Assembly (NCBI RefSeq): GCF_016805305.1
Contig: NZ_JAERQN010000011.1
Coordinates: 174,670-238,669 of the forward strand
Length of the DNA: 64,000 bases
Source of the DNA: Falsiroseomonas ponticola
GTDB taxonomy: Bacteria > Pseudomonadota > Alphaproteobacteria > Acetobacterales > Acetobacteraceae
Direction of reading: 5' to 3'
Position numbers and translations under genes: made by a program. Within the stretch, counting starts at the first letter, position 1, and each line of letters opens with the position of its first letter. Positions 24,901-33,205 of the stretch are shown here, piece after piece. The notes below the pieces were generated by a model. That model ran no database searches. It was not told where the DNA came from and was given only the letters and a program-made list of their open reading frames with translations.

Positions 24901-25095
24901 ATGACTGAACAGGATTTCCGGCGTGAGCGCCTGCTCGCCTCGGGCCTGTTGCGCAGCGCGGTGATGGCCCAGGCGGCGGCGGAAATGGCGCTGCACCGGC
25001 CCTCGGCGGAGGCCCGGCCTATGCCGGCCCCGGCCGCAGCTGCCGCGCCACCATCGGCAGGAAATGCGCCACGGGCGGCGTCGCCAGCCCCGTGA
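24901..25095 (+). CDS. small hypothetical ORF (64 aa)
   Basis: This is a 64-codon reading frame starting ATGACTGAACAGG with GAAGGAAG about 8 nt upstream. The product begins MTEQDFRRERLLASGLLRSA and ends in an Ala/Pro-rich tail. There is no recognised domain. It overlaps the 3' end of the convergent HD-oxygenase gene by 77 bp, which makes the Pro/Ala tail suspicious, since shadows of GC-rich genes often look like this. The first 40 residues, before the overlap, look more protein-like. I regard it as possible but not secure. Confidence 0.35.
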   Translation: MTEQDFRRERLLASGLLRSAVMAQAAAEMALHRPSAEARPMPAPAAAAAPPSAGNAPRAASPAP

Positions 25096-25594
25096 CCTTG
25101 GCTTCCTCGTCGAAGCGGCGCAGCACCACCGCCGCTTCGTGCTGCGGGTTGGCGCGGAACGCCGCGACTTCCTCGGCGGACATGGGCCCGCCCTGCAGCG
25201 ACAGGCTCAGCACGCTGTCCGGGGACAGCTTGCCGAAATAGTCGGCCTCCGTCGCGCAGAGGAAGCGCTTGGCGGCGACATGCAGCCGCACCGGCTCCGC
25301 CACCTCCGGCCCGAAATGCCGGGCCAGCCAGGCGGCGCCCAGCTCCTCATGCCGGTCATCGATGCCCTGCTCGGCGGGATTCTCGCCGAGGTCATGCACG
25401 AGGTGGCCGACATCATGCAGCAGGGCCGCCACCACCAGGGCCTCGGGACAGCCGCGCTGTTCCGCGAACATGGCGGCCTGCAGCGCGTGCTGCTTCTGCG
25501 TGATCTCATGCAGGCCGTAATTGCCGTCGGCCCGCTGCTCCAGCATCGTCTCGATCGCCGCCAGGCGGGGGTCTGCTGTCAACCGACTTTCCAT
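25019..25594 (-). CDS. PhnZ-like HD-domain oxygenase
   Basis: This 191-residue HD-superfamily protein has the putative metal ligands H36, H60-D61, H82, H105 and D162. Their spacing matches PhnZ, the di-iron oxygenase that cleaves 2-amino-1-hydroxyethylphosphonate to glycine and phosphate. Y26 in GNYGLHE and the segment LHVAAKRFLC also fit that subfamily. No PhnY hydroxylase or other phosphonate genes are in view, so the actual substrate is uncertain. The ATG at 25594 has GGAG at 7 nt and is preferred to 25609. It is divergent from the liv operon and shares a 101-bp promoter region with a perfect inverted repeat. Confidence 0.72.
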   Translation of the reverse strand: MESRLTADPRLAAIETMLEQRADGNYGLHEITQKQHALQAAMFAEQRGCPEALVVAALLHDVGHLVHDLGENPAEQGIDDRHEELGAAWLARHFGPEVAEPVRLHVAAKRFLCATEADYFGKLSPDSVLSLSLQGGPMSAEEVAAFRANPQHEAAVVLRRFDEEAKVTGLATPPVAHFLPMVARQLRPGPA

Positions 25595-25620
25595 GGGGCT
25601 CTCCTGCATCGGCCCTGCCG

Positions 25621-25640
25621 ATGATGCCGCACTGCATCAT
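25621..25640. promoter_or_regulatory. inverted repeat ATGATGC-N6-GCATCAT, operator candidate
   Basis: Two perfect 7-bp arms separated by 6 bp lie in the divergent region between the HD oxygenase gene and livG, 27 bp from the oxygenase ATG and 56 bp from livG. This is a natural place for a shared operator. The regulator is unknown. Confidence 0.5.
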
Positions 25641-25695
25641 GGCGCGTAAATGACCGGCTTTCTGTTTGTAAATCGCCCGTGTAGCGTCCGCCGCC

Positions 25696-26472
25696 ATGAC
25701 GGGATCGATCCTCGAGGTGCGCGGCCTGGCGCGCCGCTTCGGCGGCGTGGTGGCGCTGGCCGGGCTGGACCTGACGGTGCGGGAAGGCACCGTCACGGCG
25801 CTGATCGGCCCCAACGGCGCCGGCAAATCCACCGCCTTCCAGTGCATCTCGGGCGTCATCAGGCCCGATTCCGGCACGGTGCGCTTCAACGGCCAGGACA
25901 TCACGGGCTGGCGGCCGGACCGCATCACGGGCGCGGGCCTGGTCCGCAGCTTCCAGATCGCCCGCGGCATCCCGCGCCTGACGGTGCTGGAAAATCTTCT
26001 TCTCTACGGCCAGGCCCAGCCCGGCGAATCGGTGCTGACCGCCTTCCTGGCGACCCCCGCGCAGAAGCGGCGGGAGGAGGAGCTGCGGGAGAAGGCGCGC
26101 AGCGTCGCCGCCCGCCTCAACCTGGCGCGGGTGCTGGACAATCCGGCCGCCGCGCTCTCCGGCGGCCAGAAGAAGCTGATGGAGATCGGCCGCGCCCTGA
26201 TGGCCCAGCCCCGGCTGCTGCTGCTGGATGAACCCGTGGCCGGCGTGAACCCGACCCTCTCCGCCGAGATCGCGACCCATATCGCGCACCTCCGCGATGA
26301 GGGCATGACGGTGCTGATCGTCGAGCACCACATGGATTTCGTCGCCAGCCTCTGCGACCCCGTCATCGTCATGGCGGAAGGCCGCCCGCTGATGGAGGGC
26401 AGCTTCGAGCAGGTGGCCAACGACCCGCGCGTGCAGGAAGCCTATATGGGCCGAAGGGCGGTGCACGCGTGA
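25696..26472 (+). CDS. livG: branched-chain-type ABC transporter ATPase LivG
   Basis: This 258-residue ATPase of the HAAT family has Walker A GPNGAGKST, the signature LSGGQKKLMEIGRAL, Walker B LLLLDEPVAGVNP and a C-terminal end like LivG. With LivF it powers import of branched-chain amino acids, amides, urea or other polar solutes through LivHM. It is the first gene of livG-livF-livJ-livH-livM-GAF. Its stop overlaps the GTG start of livF (GTGA). Upstream lies the divergent HD oxygenase gene. Confidence 0.93.
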   Translation: MTGSILEVRGLARRFGGVVALAGLDLTVREGTVTALIGPNGAGKSTAFQCISGVIRPDSGTVRFNGQDITGWRPDRITGAGLVRSFQIARGIPRLTVLENLLLYGQAQPGESVLTAFLATPAQKRREEELREKARSVAARLNLARVLDNPAAALSGGQKKLMEIGRALMAQPRLLLLDEPVAGVNPTLSAEIATHIAHLRDEGMTVLIVEHHMDFVASLCDPVIVMAEGRPLMEGSFEQVANDPRVQEAYMGRRAVHA

Positions 26473-27182
26473 CGGCGCTGCTGGAAGCCGAGGGCGTCGT
26501 CGGCGGCTATGGCGCGGCCGATGAGATCCTGAAGGGCATCACCGTCAGCCTGGCGCCGCGCCGCATGGCCGCGATCGTCGGCCCCAACGGCGCGGGCAAA
26601 TCCACCTTCCTCAAGGCCATCGCGGGGCTGGTGAAGCTCAAGGCCGGGCAGGTGCGCCTGGCCGGCGAGGTGCTGACCGGCCTGCCGCCCCGCGGCGTCG
26701 CCGCCCGCGGCATCGCCTTCGTGCCCCAGGAATCCAACGTCTTCGGCAGCCTCTCGGTGCGGGAGAACCTGGAGATGGGCGGCTACCTGGAGCCCCGCGC
26801 CACCGTCGCGCGGCGGGTCGAGGCGCTGTTCACCCGCTTCCCCATCCTGGCGGAGAAGCGCCGCCGCGCCGCGCGGACGCTGTCGGGCGGCCAGCGCCAG
26901 ATCCTCGCCATGGGCATGGCGCTGATGGTGGAGCCGAAGCTGCTGCTGCTGGACGAACCCTCCGCCGGCCTCTCGCCCAAGGCGGCCGAATCGCTCTTCG
27001 ACGGCATCGCCGCCATCCACCAGGAAGGCACCGCCATCCTGATGGTGGAGCAGAACGCGCTGGAGGCACTCGCCATCGCGGAGGAAGGCATCGTGCTGGT
27101 GGATGGCCGCGTCGCCCGCACGGGCGAAGCCGCGGCGCTGGCCGCCGATCCGGAAGTGCGCCGCCTGTTCCTGGGCGGCTGA
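26469..27182 (+). CDS. livF: branched-chain-type ABC transporter ATPase LivF
   Basis: This 237-residue second ATPase has Walker A GPNGAGKST, the signature RTLSGGQRQILAMGMALM, Walker B LLLLDEPSAGLSP and a shorter C-terminus than LivG, as usual for LivF. It starts with GTG at 26469, overlapping the livG stop by 4 bp, so they are translationally coupled. It forms a heterodimer with LivG. The receptor gene starts 32 bp downstream. Confidence 0.93.
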   Translation: MTALLEAEGVVGGYGAADEILKGITVSLAPRRMAAIVGPNGAGKSTFLKAIAGLVKLKAGQVRLAGEVLTGLPPRGVAARGIAFVPQESNVFGSLSVRENLEMGGYLEPRATVARRVEALFTRFPILAEKRRRAARTLSGGQRQILAMGMALMVEPKLLLLDEPSAGLSPKAAESLFDGIAAIHQEGTAILMVEQNALEALAIAEEGIVLVDGRVARTGEAAALAADPEVRRLFLGG

Positions 27183-27214
27183 ACCACGCAACCAACAACA
27201 GGGGAAAGACTGGG

Positions 27215-28420
27215 ATGACGATTTTCAGCCTCAACCGCCGCGCCGCGCTGCTCGGCACCGCCGGCGCGCTCTCCTCCTTCGCCATCGGCGGCAAGCTGGC
27301 GGCGCAAGGCGCGCCCGTCACCTTCGGCGTGCTGCCGCCGCTGACCGGCGCGGGCGGCCCCTATGGCCCCGCCATGCTGCGCGCCGTGCAGGGCGTGGTG
27401 GAGGAAGCGAACGCCGCCGGCGGCATCCGCGGCCGCCAGATCCGCGTGGTGGCGGAAGACGACCAGACCAACCCGGATGCCGCCGTCCGCGGCGCCCGCA
27501 AGCTGATCGACGTCGACCGCGCCTCCTGCATCATCGGCACCTGGGCCAGCGCCAGCACCACGGCCGTGGCCCCGCTGTGCTGGGAGAACCGCGTCAGCCT
27601 CTTCACCGTCTCCGGCGCCGACAGCATCACCCTGCTGCCGCACCAGGGCTACATCTTCCGCACCCAGCCCAACAGCCGGCTGCAGATCAGCACCGCCTGC
27701 GACTACCTGCTGGGCAAGGGTGCCCGCCGCGTCTTCCACCTGGCGGCGCAATCCCCCTTCGCGCAGTCCAGCCAGGACGTGATGGCGGAGAAGTTCCGCG
27801 CCGCCGGCGGCGCCGTCTCCGGCTACATCGTCTATGAGCGTGACAAGACCGCCTTCCGGTCGGAGGTGGACCAGATCATGCGCAGCCGCTCCGACACCGT
27901 CATGCTGAACGGCTACCTGCCGGACGTGACGATCCTGCTGCGCGAACTCTTCCGCGCGGGCTTCGAGGGCCGGCGCTTCACCTTCGCCTATGCCGCCAAC
28001 GCCACCACCTTCCAGTCCCTGCCGAACGAGGTGACGAACGGCCTCATCACCTTCCAGCCAAGCCCGGACCTCGACAGCGGCGCCTTCAACCGCCTGAAGA
28101 ACCGCTTCGGCAATGTCGAGGTCGATCCCTACTCCGCCCAGACCAACGACCACGCGACGCTCGCCATCCTCGCCGCCGCGCAGGCGGGGGAGGCGACGGG
28201 CACCGCCATCCGCGACAATGTCCGCCGCATCAGCCAGGGCGATGGGGAGAAGGTGGACAACGTCACCGACGGCCTCCGCCTGATCGCCGCCGGCGGCGCG
28301 GTGAACTACGAAGGCGCCTCCGGCCCCGTCTCCTTCGACGAGCGTGGCGACATCCAGGGCACCAAGTTCCGCTACGAGGTCGCGGAGAACGGGCGCTTCC
28401 GGCTGCTCGAACTGGTCTGA
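27215..28420 (+). CDS. livJ: ABC transporter periplasmic amino-acid-type receptor (LivJ-like)
   Basis: This 401-residue class I periplasmic binding protein has a leader of the form MTIFSLNRRAALLGTAGALS, a probable signal peptide, and the N-terminal VTFGVLPPLTGAGGPYGPAM. The middle has VDRASCIIGTWASASTTAVAPLC, typical of Leu/Ile/Val or amide-binding receptors. It presumably captures the transported solute for LivFGHM. The exact ligand cannot be told; the family also serves short-chain amides and urea. The stop overlaps the livH ATG (TGATG). Confidence 0.9.
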   Translation: MTIFSLNRRAALLGTAGALSSFAIGGKLAAQGAPVTFGVLPPLTGAGGPYGPAMLRAVQGVVEEANAAGGIRGRQIRVVAEDDQTNPDAAVRGARKLIDVDRASCIIGTWASASTTAVAPLCWENRVSLFTVSGADSITLLPHQGYIFRTQPNSRLQISTACDYLLGKGARRVFHLAAQSPFAQSSQDVMAEKFRAAGGAVSGYIVYERDKTAFRSEVDQIMRSRSDTVMLNGYLPDVTILLRELFRAGFEGRRFTFAYAANATTFQSLPNEVTNGLITFQPSPDLDSGAFNRLKNRFGNVEVDPYSAQTNDHATLAILAAAQAGEATGTAIRDNVRRISQGDGEKVDNVTDGLRLIAAGGAVNYEGASGPVSFDERGDIQGTKFRYEVAENGRFRLLELV

Positions 28421-29289
28421 TGGAGGATTGGCGCGACCTCGCCCAGGTCCTTCTCAACGGCGTCATGGCGGGCAGCGTGCTGATGCTGCCCGCCATCGGC
28501 TTCAACTGCATCTTCGCCGTACTGCGCTACCCCAACTTCGCGGTGGCGGGCTTCTGCACCTTCGGCGCCTTCGCGGGCTGGATCGCCAATGTGCAATTCG
28601 GCCTGCCGGTCGTGGCCGCGCTGCCCATCGCCTTCCTGGCCGCGGCGGCGGTCGGGCTGCTGTCGGAGGAGGTGGCCCTGAAGCCGCTGCGCCCGGCGGG
28701 GCCGCTGACGGTCGCCATCGCCTCCGTCGCCATCACCATATTGCTGGAGAACATCATCCGCTTCGCCTTCGGCAACAGCCTGCGCGGCTATGACCTGGCG
28801 ATCCTGCGCGACTGGCGCTTCGACGGCATTCGCGTGAACCCGCAGCAGCTGCAGAACACCGGCTACGCCATCATCGCCGCCGGCAGCCTCTTCACCCTGC
28901 TCGCCTTCACGCGGCTCGGCCGCGCCATGCGCGCGGTGGCCGACAATCCCGTGCTGGCGGACATCAAGGGCGTCGATCCCAACCGCATCGCGCGCGTCGC
29001 CGTCTTCATCGGCGCGGGGCTGGCGGGGGTGGGCGGCATGCTGATCGGCATCGACACCTCGATCGACCCGCTGACCGGCTTCCGCGTCGTGCTCTCCGTC
29101 TTCGCCGCCGCCGTGGTCGGCGGCCTCGGCTCCATCCCCGGCGCGGCGCTGGGTGCGATGGTGGTCGGCGTGGGCGAGGAACTGGCCGGCGTCGTGCTGG
29201 AACCGGCCTACCGCACCGTCACCGCCTTCCTCGCCATCCTGCTGGTGCTGACCTTCCGACCGCAGGGGATTCTCGGGGGGCGCAACTGA
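28420..29289 (+). CDS. livH: ABC transporter permease LivH
   Basis: This 289-residue inner-membrane permease has about eight helices. It contains the LivH-type EEVALKPLRPAG linker and GLAGVGGMLIGIDTSIDP, with the end TFRPQGILGGRN. With LivM it forms the channel. The ATG overlaps the livJ stop and the TGA overlaps the livM ATG, so the operon is tightly coupled. Confidence 0.92.
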   Translation: MEDWRDLAQVLLNGVMAGSVLMLPAIGFNCIFAVLRYPNFAVAGFCTFGAFAGWIANVQFGLPVVAALPIAFLAAAAVGLLSEEVALKPLRPAGPLTVAIASVAITILLENIIRFAFGNSLRGYDLAILRDWRFDGIRVNPQQLQNTGYAIIAAGSLFTLLAFTRLGRAMRAVADNPVLADIKGVDPNRIARVAVFIGAGLAGVGGMLIGIDTSIDPLTGFRVVLSVFAAAVVGGLGSIPGAALGAMVVGVGEELAGVVLEPAYRTVTAFLAILLVLTFRPQGILGGRN

Positions 29290-30185
29290 TGGAAGCCTAC
29301 CTCGTCGCCATGCTGGTCTTCGCCGGCTTCTACGCGCTGATGGCGCTGGGGCTGAACGTGATCTGGGGCCTGACCGGCATGGTCAATCTGGGCCTGGTCG
29401 GCTTCTTCGGCCTCGGCGCCTATGCCTCCGCCCTGCTGACCACCAAGGCCGGGCTGCCCATGCCGCTCGGCTGGCTGTCCGGCGCCACCATCGCCGCCAT
29501 CGCCGGCGGCATCATGGCGTTGATCGTGGCGCGGCTGCGGGGCGACTACCTCGCCATCGTGACCCTTGGCTTCGCGGAGGTCATCCGCCTGGTCGCCTCC
29601 AACGAGATCTGGCTGACCAACGGCACGGATGGCATCAGCGGCATCCCCGGCCCCTGGCGCGGCCTGGTCACGCCGCAGCAGTTCAACCTGATCTTCCTCG
29701 GCATCGTCTGGACCGCCGTGGCGGTGGGCTTCTACCTCCTCTCCCGCGCCTCCCATTCCCCCTTCGGCCGCGTGCTGCGCGCGATCCGGGAGGATGAGGA
29801 TGTCGCCGCCGTCGCCGGCAAGCCGGTGCTGTGGTTCAAGGTCCGCGCCTTCGTCACCGGCGCCGCGGTGCTGGGCGCGGCCGGCGCGCTCTACGCCCAC
29901 TACAACGCCTTCATCGCGCCGGAGAGCTTCGCGCCGCTGCTGACCATCTACATCGTCCTGGCACTCACCGCCGGTGGCGTCGGCTCCATGCGCGGCGCCA
30001 TCATCGGCGCGATCTTCCTGATCGCCCTGATCGAGGGCACGCGCTTCATCGCGGCCGAGATCCCGGGTGTCACGCCCGTGCAGAAGGCCGCCCTTCGCGA
30101 AGGCGCCATCGCGCTGACGCTCATCCTGCTGCTGCGCTTCCGGCCGCAGGGACTGATCCCCGAAAGAACGAGAACCAAGGCATGA
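29289..30185 (+). CDS. livM: ABC transporter permease LivM
   Basis: This 298-residue permease partner of LivH has the family motif RGDYLAIVTLGFAEVIRL near the middle and SRASHSPFGRVLRAIREDEDVAAVAGK, which matches the ATPase-docking loop. The C-terminus RFRPQGLIPERTRTKA matches LivM. It starts at ATG 29289 over the livH stop, and the gene ends in a 4-bp overlap (ATGA) with a downstream GAF gene. Confidence 0.92.
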   Translation: MEAYLVAMLVFAGFYALMALGLNVIWGLTGMVNLGLVGFFGLGAYASALLTTKAGLPMPLGWLSGATIAAIAGGIMALIVARLRGDYLAIVTLGFAEVIRLVASNEIWLTNGTDGISGIPGPWRGLVTPQQFNLIFLGIVWTAVAVGFYLLSRASHSPFGRVLRAIREDEDVAAVAGKPVLWFKVRAFVTGAAVLGAAGALYAHYNAFIAPESFAPLLTIYIVLALTAGGVGSMRGAIIGAIFLIALIEGTRFIAAEIPGVTPVQKAALREGAIALTLILLLRFRPQGLIPERTRTKA

Positions 30186-30676
30186 CCACCGCCACCGAAG
30201 CCCTCGCCTCCGTCGTCGCCGCCACCGCGGCGCCTGGCCAGCCCCAGGCGCTCTTCGCCGCGCTGGACCAGGCGATGGGCGCCACCATCGGCCACAAGCT
30301 CTTCACCATCCTGGTCATCCATCCCGGCGCGAAGGAAAGCCAGCGCTACTATTCCAACATGCCGGACGCCTACCCGATCGGCGGCCGCAAGCCGATCAAC
30401 CCGACGCATTGGTTCAACACGGTGCTGGGGGAGGGCGTGCCCTATATCGGCTACAACTACGCCGATATCAGCGACGTCTTCTTCGACCACGAACTCATCC
30501 GCAGCCTGGGCTGCGAGAGCGTGCTGAACGTCCCCGTCCGCTGGAACGGCACCAGCATCGGCACCATCAACCTGCTGCATGAACGCGGCTGGTATGGCCG
30601 CGGCCATGTCGCGCTGGCCCAGCACTTCGCCGCCCTGGCCGTGCCGGGCCTGCTGAAGGTGATCGCGGAGGGCTGA
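30182..30676 (+). CDS. GAF-domain protein coupled to livM
   Basis: This 164-residue protein is essentially one GAF domain, with HKLFTILVIHPGAKESQRYYSN near the start, the conserved YNYADISDVFFDHELIRSLGCESVLNVPV core, and IGTINLLHERGWYG. GAF domains bind small molecules such as cyclic nucleotides or amino-acid derivatives, or sense redox state. There is no output domain. The ATG overlaps the livM stop, so it is translated with the importer. I infer a role in sensing or modifying the imported solute; similar stand-alone GAF proteins occur beside liv-type operons. Confidence 0.8.
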   Translation: MTTATEALASVVAATAAPGQPQALFAALDQAMGATIGHKLFTILVIHPGAKESQRYYSNMPDAYPIGGRKPINPTHWFNTVLGEGVPYIGYNYADISDVFFDHELIRSLGCESVLNVPVRWNGTSIGTINLLHERGWYGRGHVALAQHFAALAVPGLLKVIAEG

Positions 30677-30686
30677 GACGCTCGGC

Positions 30687-30715
30687 GGGGGGGGGGGGGC
30701 ACACGCTCCCCCCGC
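30687..30715 (+). repeat. 13-bp poly-G tract and C6 arm upstream of RTX gene
   Basis: A run of 13 G (30687-30699) is followed by CACACGCT and six C. It lies 10 bp after the GAF gene stop and 124 bp before the RTX ATG. It could act as an operon terminator hairpin, and as a slippage-prone homopolymer it may vary in length. Confidence 0.6.
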
Positions 30716-30823
30716 TCCATCGGCCCGCGAACAAAGTTAATTTTCGGTAGGGCACCGCCCACCGCATTGTTGCATCCGCCCCATCCATGATCCGCTTCGC
30801 GCGCCCCGCGGAGTGCCTCACGG

Positions 30824-33166
30824 ATGTCCTTCACGCTGATTTCGGGATCGCCCGATGACGATAACATCATCGGCAGCCCCGATGGCGACCTGATCCAGGG
30901 CGGGGACGGCAACGACCTGCTCAGCGGCTATGGCGGCAATGATTCGATCGAGGGTGGTGACGGCCGCGACGACATCGCCGGCGACCACCGCATCGGCATC
31001 ATCTCTGGCGATGCGGGCGACGACACGCTGGATGGCGGCGATGGCGACGACGTGTTGCGCGGCGAATGGGGCAGCGACAGCCTGATCGGTGGCCTGGGCG
31101 ATGACATCCTGGAGGCCCGGCACGAACCCGGCGGCCAGGGCAGCGCGGGCCGGGACACGCTGATGGGCGGGGAGGGGGATGACCAGATCCTGCTGCAATC
31201 GGTCTCCTCGACCCTTGGGGGCTGGAACCCGATCACGCAGGCCGAGGCCGATGGCGGCGCGGGGTTCGACCTCGTCCACATCCTGTTCCCCGGCGTGCTG
31301 GACAACCTCTGGATCGACCTGCGGCAGGCCTGGCAGGGCGGTACCGGCATCATCCGGCAGCGCGGCGTCACCAGCACCTTCGACAATTTCGAAGGCATCC
31401 TGAGCATCCAGGCCGGCCAGGGCGCTGACACCATCCTGACGGGCGACACCGCCGGCACGCACATCTTCGGGCAGGAGGGGAACGACCTCATCAAGGGCGG
31501 CCGTGACACCACCGCCGGCACGGGCTGGAACGACAGCATGAATGGCGGCGCCGGCAGCGACACGCTGCTGGCCTATGAGGGCGCCGACACCCTGACAGAA
31601 GCCGGGGAGACGATTGCCGGCAGCCATGACCTGTTGCGCGGGGGCCAGGGGAATGACGTCTTCGTCCTCGGCTCCACCAGGAACACCAGCGCCAGCACCG
31701 TGACGGCGCGTGGCGAGACCGGCGACGACACCTTCGTCGTGAACAATCTCGTCGGTCTTCTTGATGCAGGTGCGGGATTCGACAGTCTCGACCTCGATCT
31801 GCGCCGCATGGAGGGCGGCGTGGTGCTGAACCTGCGCTCCATCGCGACCACCGGTGGCGGCACCTACAGCGCCGGCGGCATCGGCGGCGTGATCCGCGGG
31901 TTCGAGGACTTCACCATCCGCACCAGCGACGGCAATGACCGCGTGCTGCTGGGCGATATCGGCCTCGCGGTCAACACGCGGAGGGGTTCCGATACCGTCA
32001 TCGGCGGTGCGGGCGCCGACACCGTGTTCGGCAGTGGCGGCACGCTGGCGCAGACGCTGTCCGGCCGCGGTGGCGATGACTCGATCCAGGCAGGCCTGGC
32101 CGGGGATGTGCTCTCCGGCGACACTGGCCAGGATACCCTGCTCGGCCATGAGGGCTCCGACACGCTGCGCGGTGGCGACGATGCCGATGAACTGCGCGGC
32201 GAACTCGGCGCGGACCGGCTGGATGGTGGCGAAGGCGCGGATACGCTGCTGGGCGGCGATGGCGCGGACCGCTTGATCGGCGGGGCGGGAGACGACCTCC
32301 TCATCGTCGATGCCGATGTCGGCGGCTATTACGAAGGCGCGCCGACCCTGACAGGCGGCGTCGATACCGCGATGGGCGGGGAGGGTGCCGACACCATCGA
32401 AGTGCACGGCTTCGCCGCGCGCGTCGATGGTGGCGACGGCAACGACCTGCTGGTGCTCGACATGGGCGAGGCGGCCGTCCGGGCCGATCTCCGTCAGCCC
32501 AGCGGCGCCTTCCAGGTGGACGGCATCGGTGGCCGCATCCTGGGGATCGAGAGCGTGGACGCGACGCTGTCATCACAGGATGACCGTATCCTGCTCGGTG
32601 CCCAGGCCGCGACGATCCAGGGGCAGGAGGGGGCGGACACCCTCATCGCCGGCACTGGCAGCGCGGTGTTCTCGGGCGGTGACGATGACGATTCCCTCAT
32701 CGGCGGCACCGCGAACGACACGATCGAGGGTGACGGCGGGAACGACACCCTGCGCGGCCATGGCGGCAGCAACAGCCTGGTGGGCGGCGACGGCGCCGAC
32801 CTGCTCATCGGTGGCGACGGCTTCGACACGCTGGTGGGTGGCGCCGGCGACACGCTGGATGGTGGGGATGGCGCCAACAGCTACGTCATCGACTTCGCCT
32901 GGGACCCGCTGGCGCCCTCGGCCGCCACCATCCTGCTGGACGCGACCGGCAGCTTTGGCGACGGCCTCGATCTCTCGGGCATCGATGCCAATCCCCTGAC
33001 CGCGGAGGACGACAACTTCAGGGAGGTCGATGCCCTGACCGGAACGCCGGGCGAAGCCGTTGCCCCGCGCGACTCCCTGACCTGGAGCCTGGACCTGGAT
33101 GGCGACGCCGTGGCCGACCTGATCCTGCAGTTCAGGGAAGCACCCCTGTTCCTTGTCATCTGGTAG
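30824..33166 (+). CDS. RTX calcium-binding repeat protein
   Basis: This 780-residue acidic protein is made almost entirely of GGxGxDxxx nonapeptide repeats (for example GGDGNDLLSG and GGAGDDLLIV). The repeats bind Ca2+ as a parallel beta-roll and are typical of proteins exported by type I secretion. Between the arrays are non-repeat segments rich in beta strands, with several short stretches of low GC. It has no N-terminal signal peptide, as expected, and the C-terminus likely carries the export signal. No TolC, HlyB or HlyD genes are in the window. The ATG at 30824 has GGAG about 10 nt upstream. The function may be adhesion, surface layer or an unidentified enzyme. Confidence 0.85.
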   Translation: MSFTLISGSPDDDNIIGSPDGDLIQGGDGNDLLSGYGGNDSIEGGDGRDDIAGDHRIGIISGDAGDDTLDGGDGDDVLRGEWGSDSLIGGLGDDILEARHEPGGQGSAGRDTLMGGEGDDQILLQSVSSTLGGWNPITQAEADGGAGFDLVHILFPGVLDNLWIDLRQAWQGGTGIIRQRGVTSTFDNFEGILSIQAGQGADTILTGDTAGTHIFGQEGNDLIKGGRDTTAGTGWNDSMNGGAGSDTLLAYEGADTLTEAGETIAGSHDLLRGGQGNDVFVLGSTRNTSASTVTARGETGDDTFVVNNLVGLLDAGAGFDSLDLDLRRMEGGVVLNLRSIATTGGGTYSAGGIGGVIRGFEDFTIRTSDGNDRVLLGDIGLAVNTRRGSDTVIGGAGADTVFGSGGTLAQTLSGRGGDDSIQAGLAGDVLSGDTGQDTLLGHEGSDTLRGGDDADELRGELGADRLDGGEGADTLLGGDGADRLIGGAGDDLLIVDADVGGYYEGAPTLTGGVDTAMGGEGADTIEVHGFAARVDGGDGNDLLVLDMGEAAVRADLRQPSGAFQVDGIGGRILGIESVDATLSSQDDRILLGAQAATIQGQEGADTLIAGTGSAVFSGGDDDDSLIGGTANDTIEGDGGNDTLRGHGGSNSLVGGDGADLLIGGDGFDTLVGGAGDTLDGGDGANSYVIDFAWDPLAPSAATILLDATGSFGDGLDLSGIDANPLTAEDDNFREVDALTGTPGEAVAPRDSLTWSLDLDGDAVADLILQFREAPLFLVIW

Positions 33167-33205
33167 CGGCTCACACCCCCGCCATCGGCATCCAACCGGG
33201 CAGGG

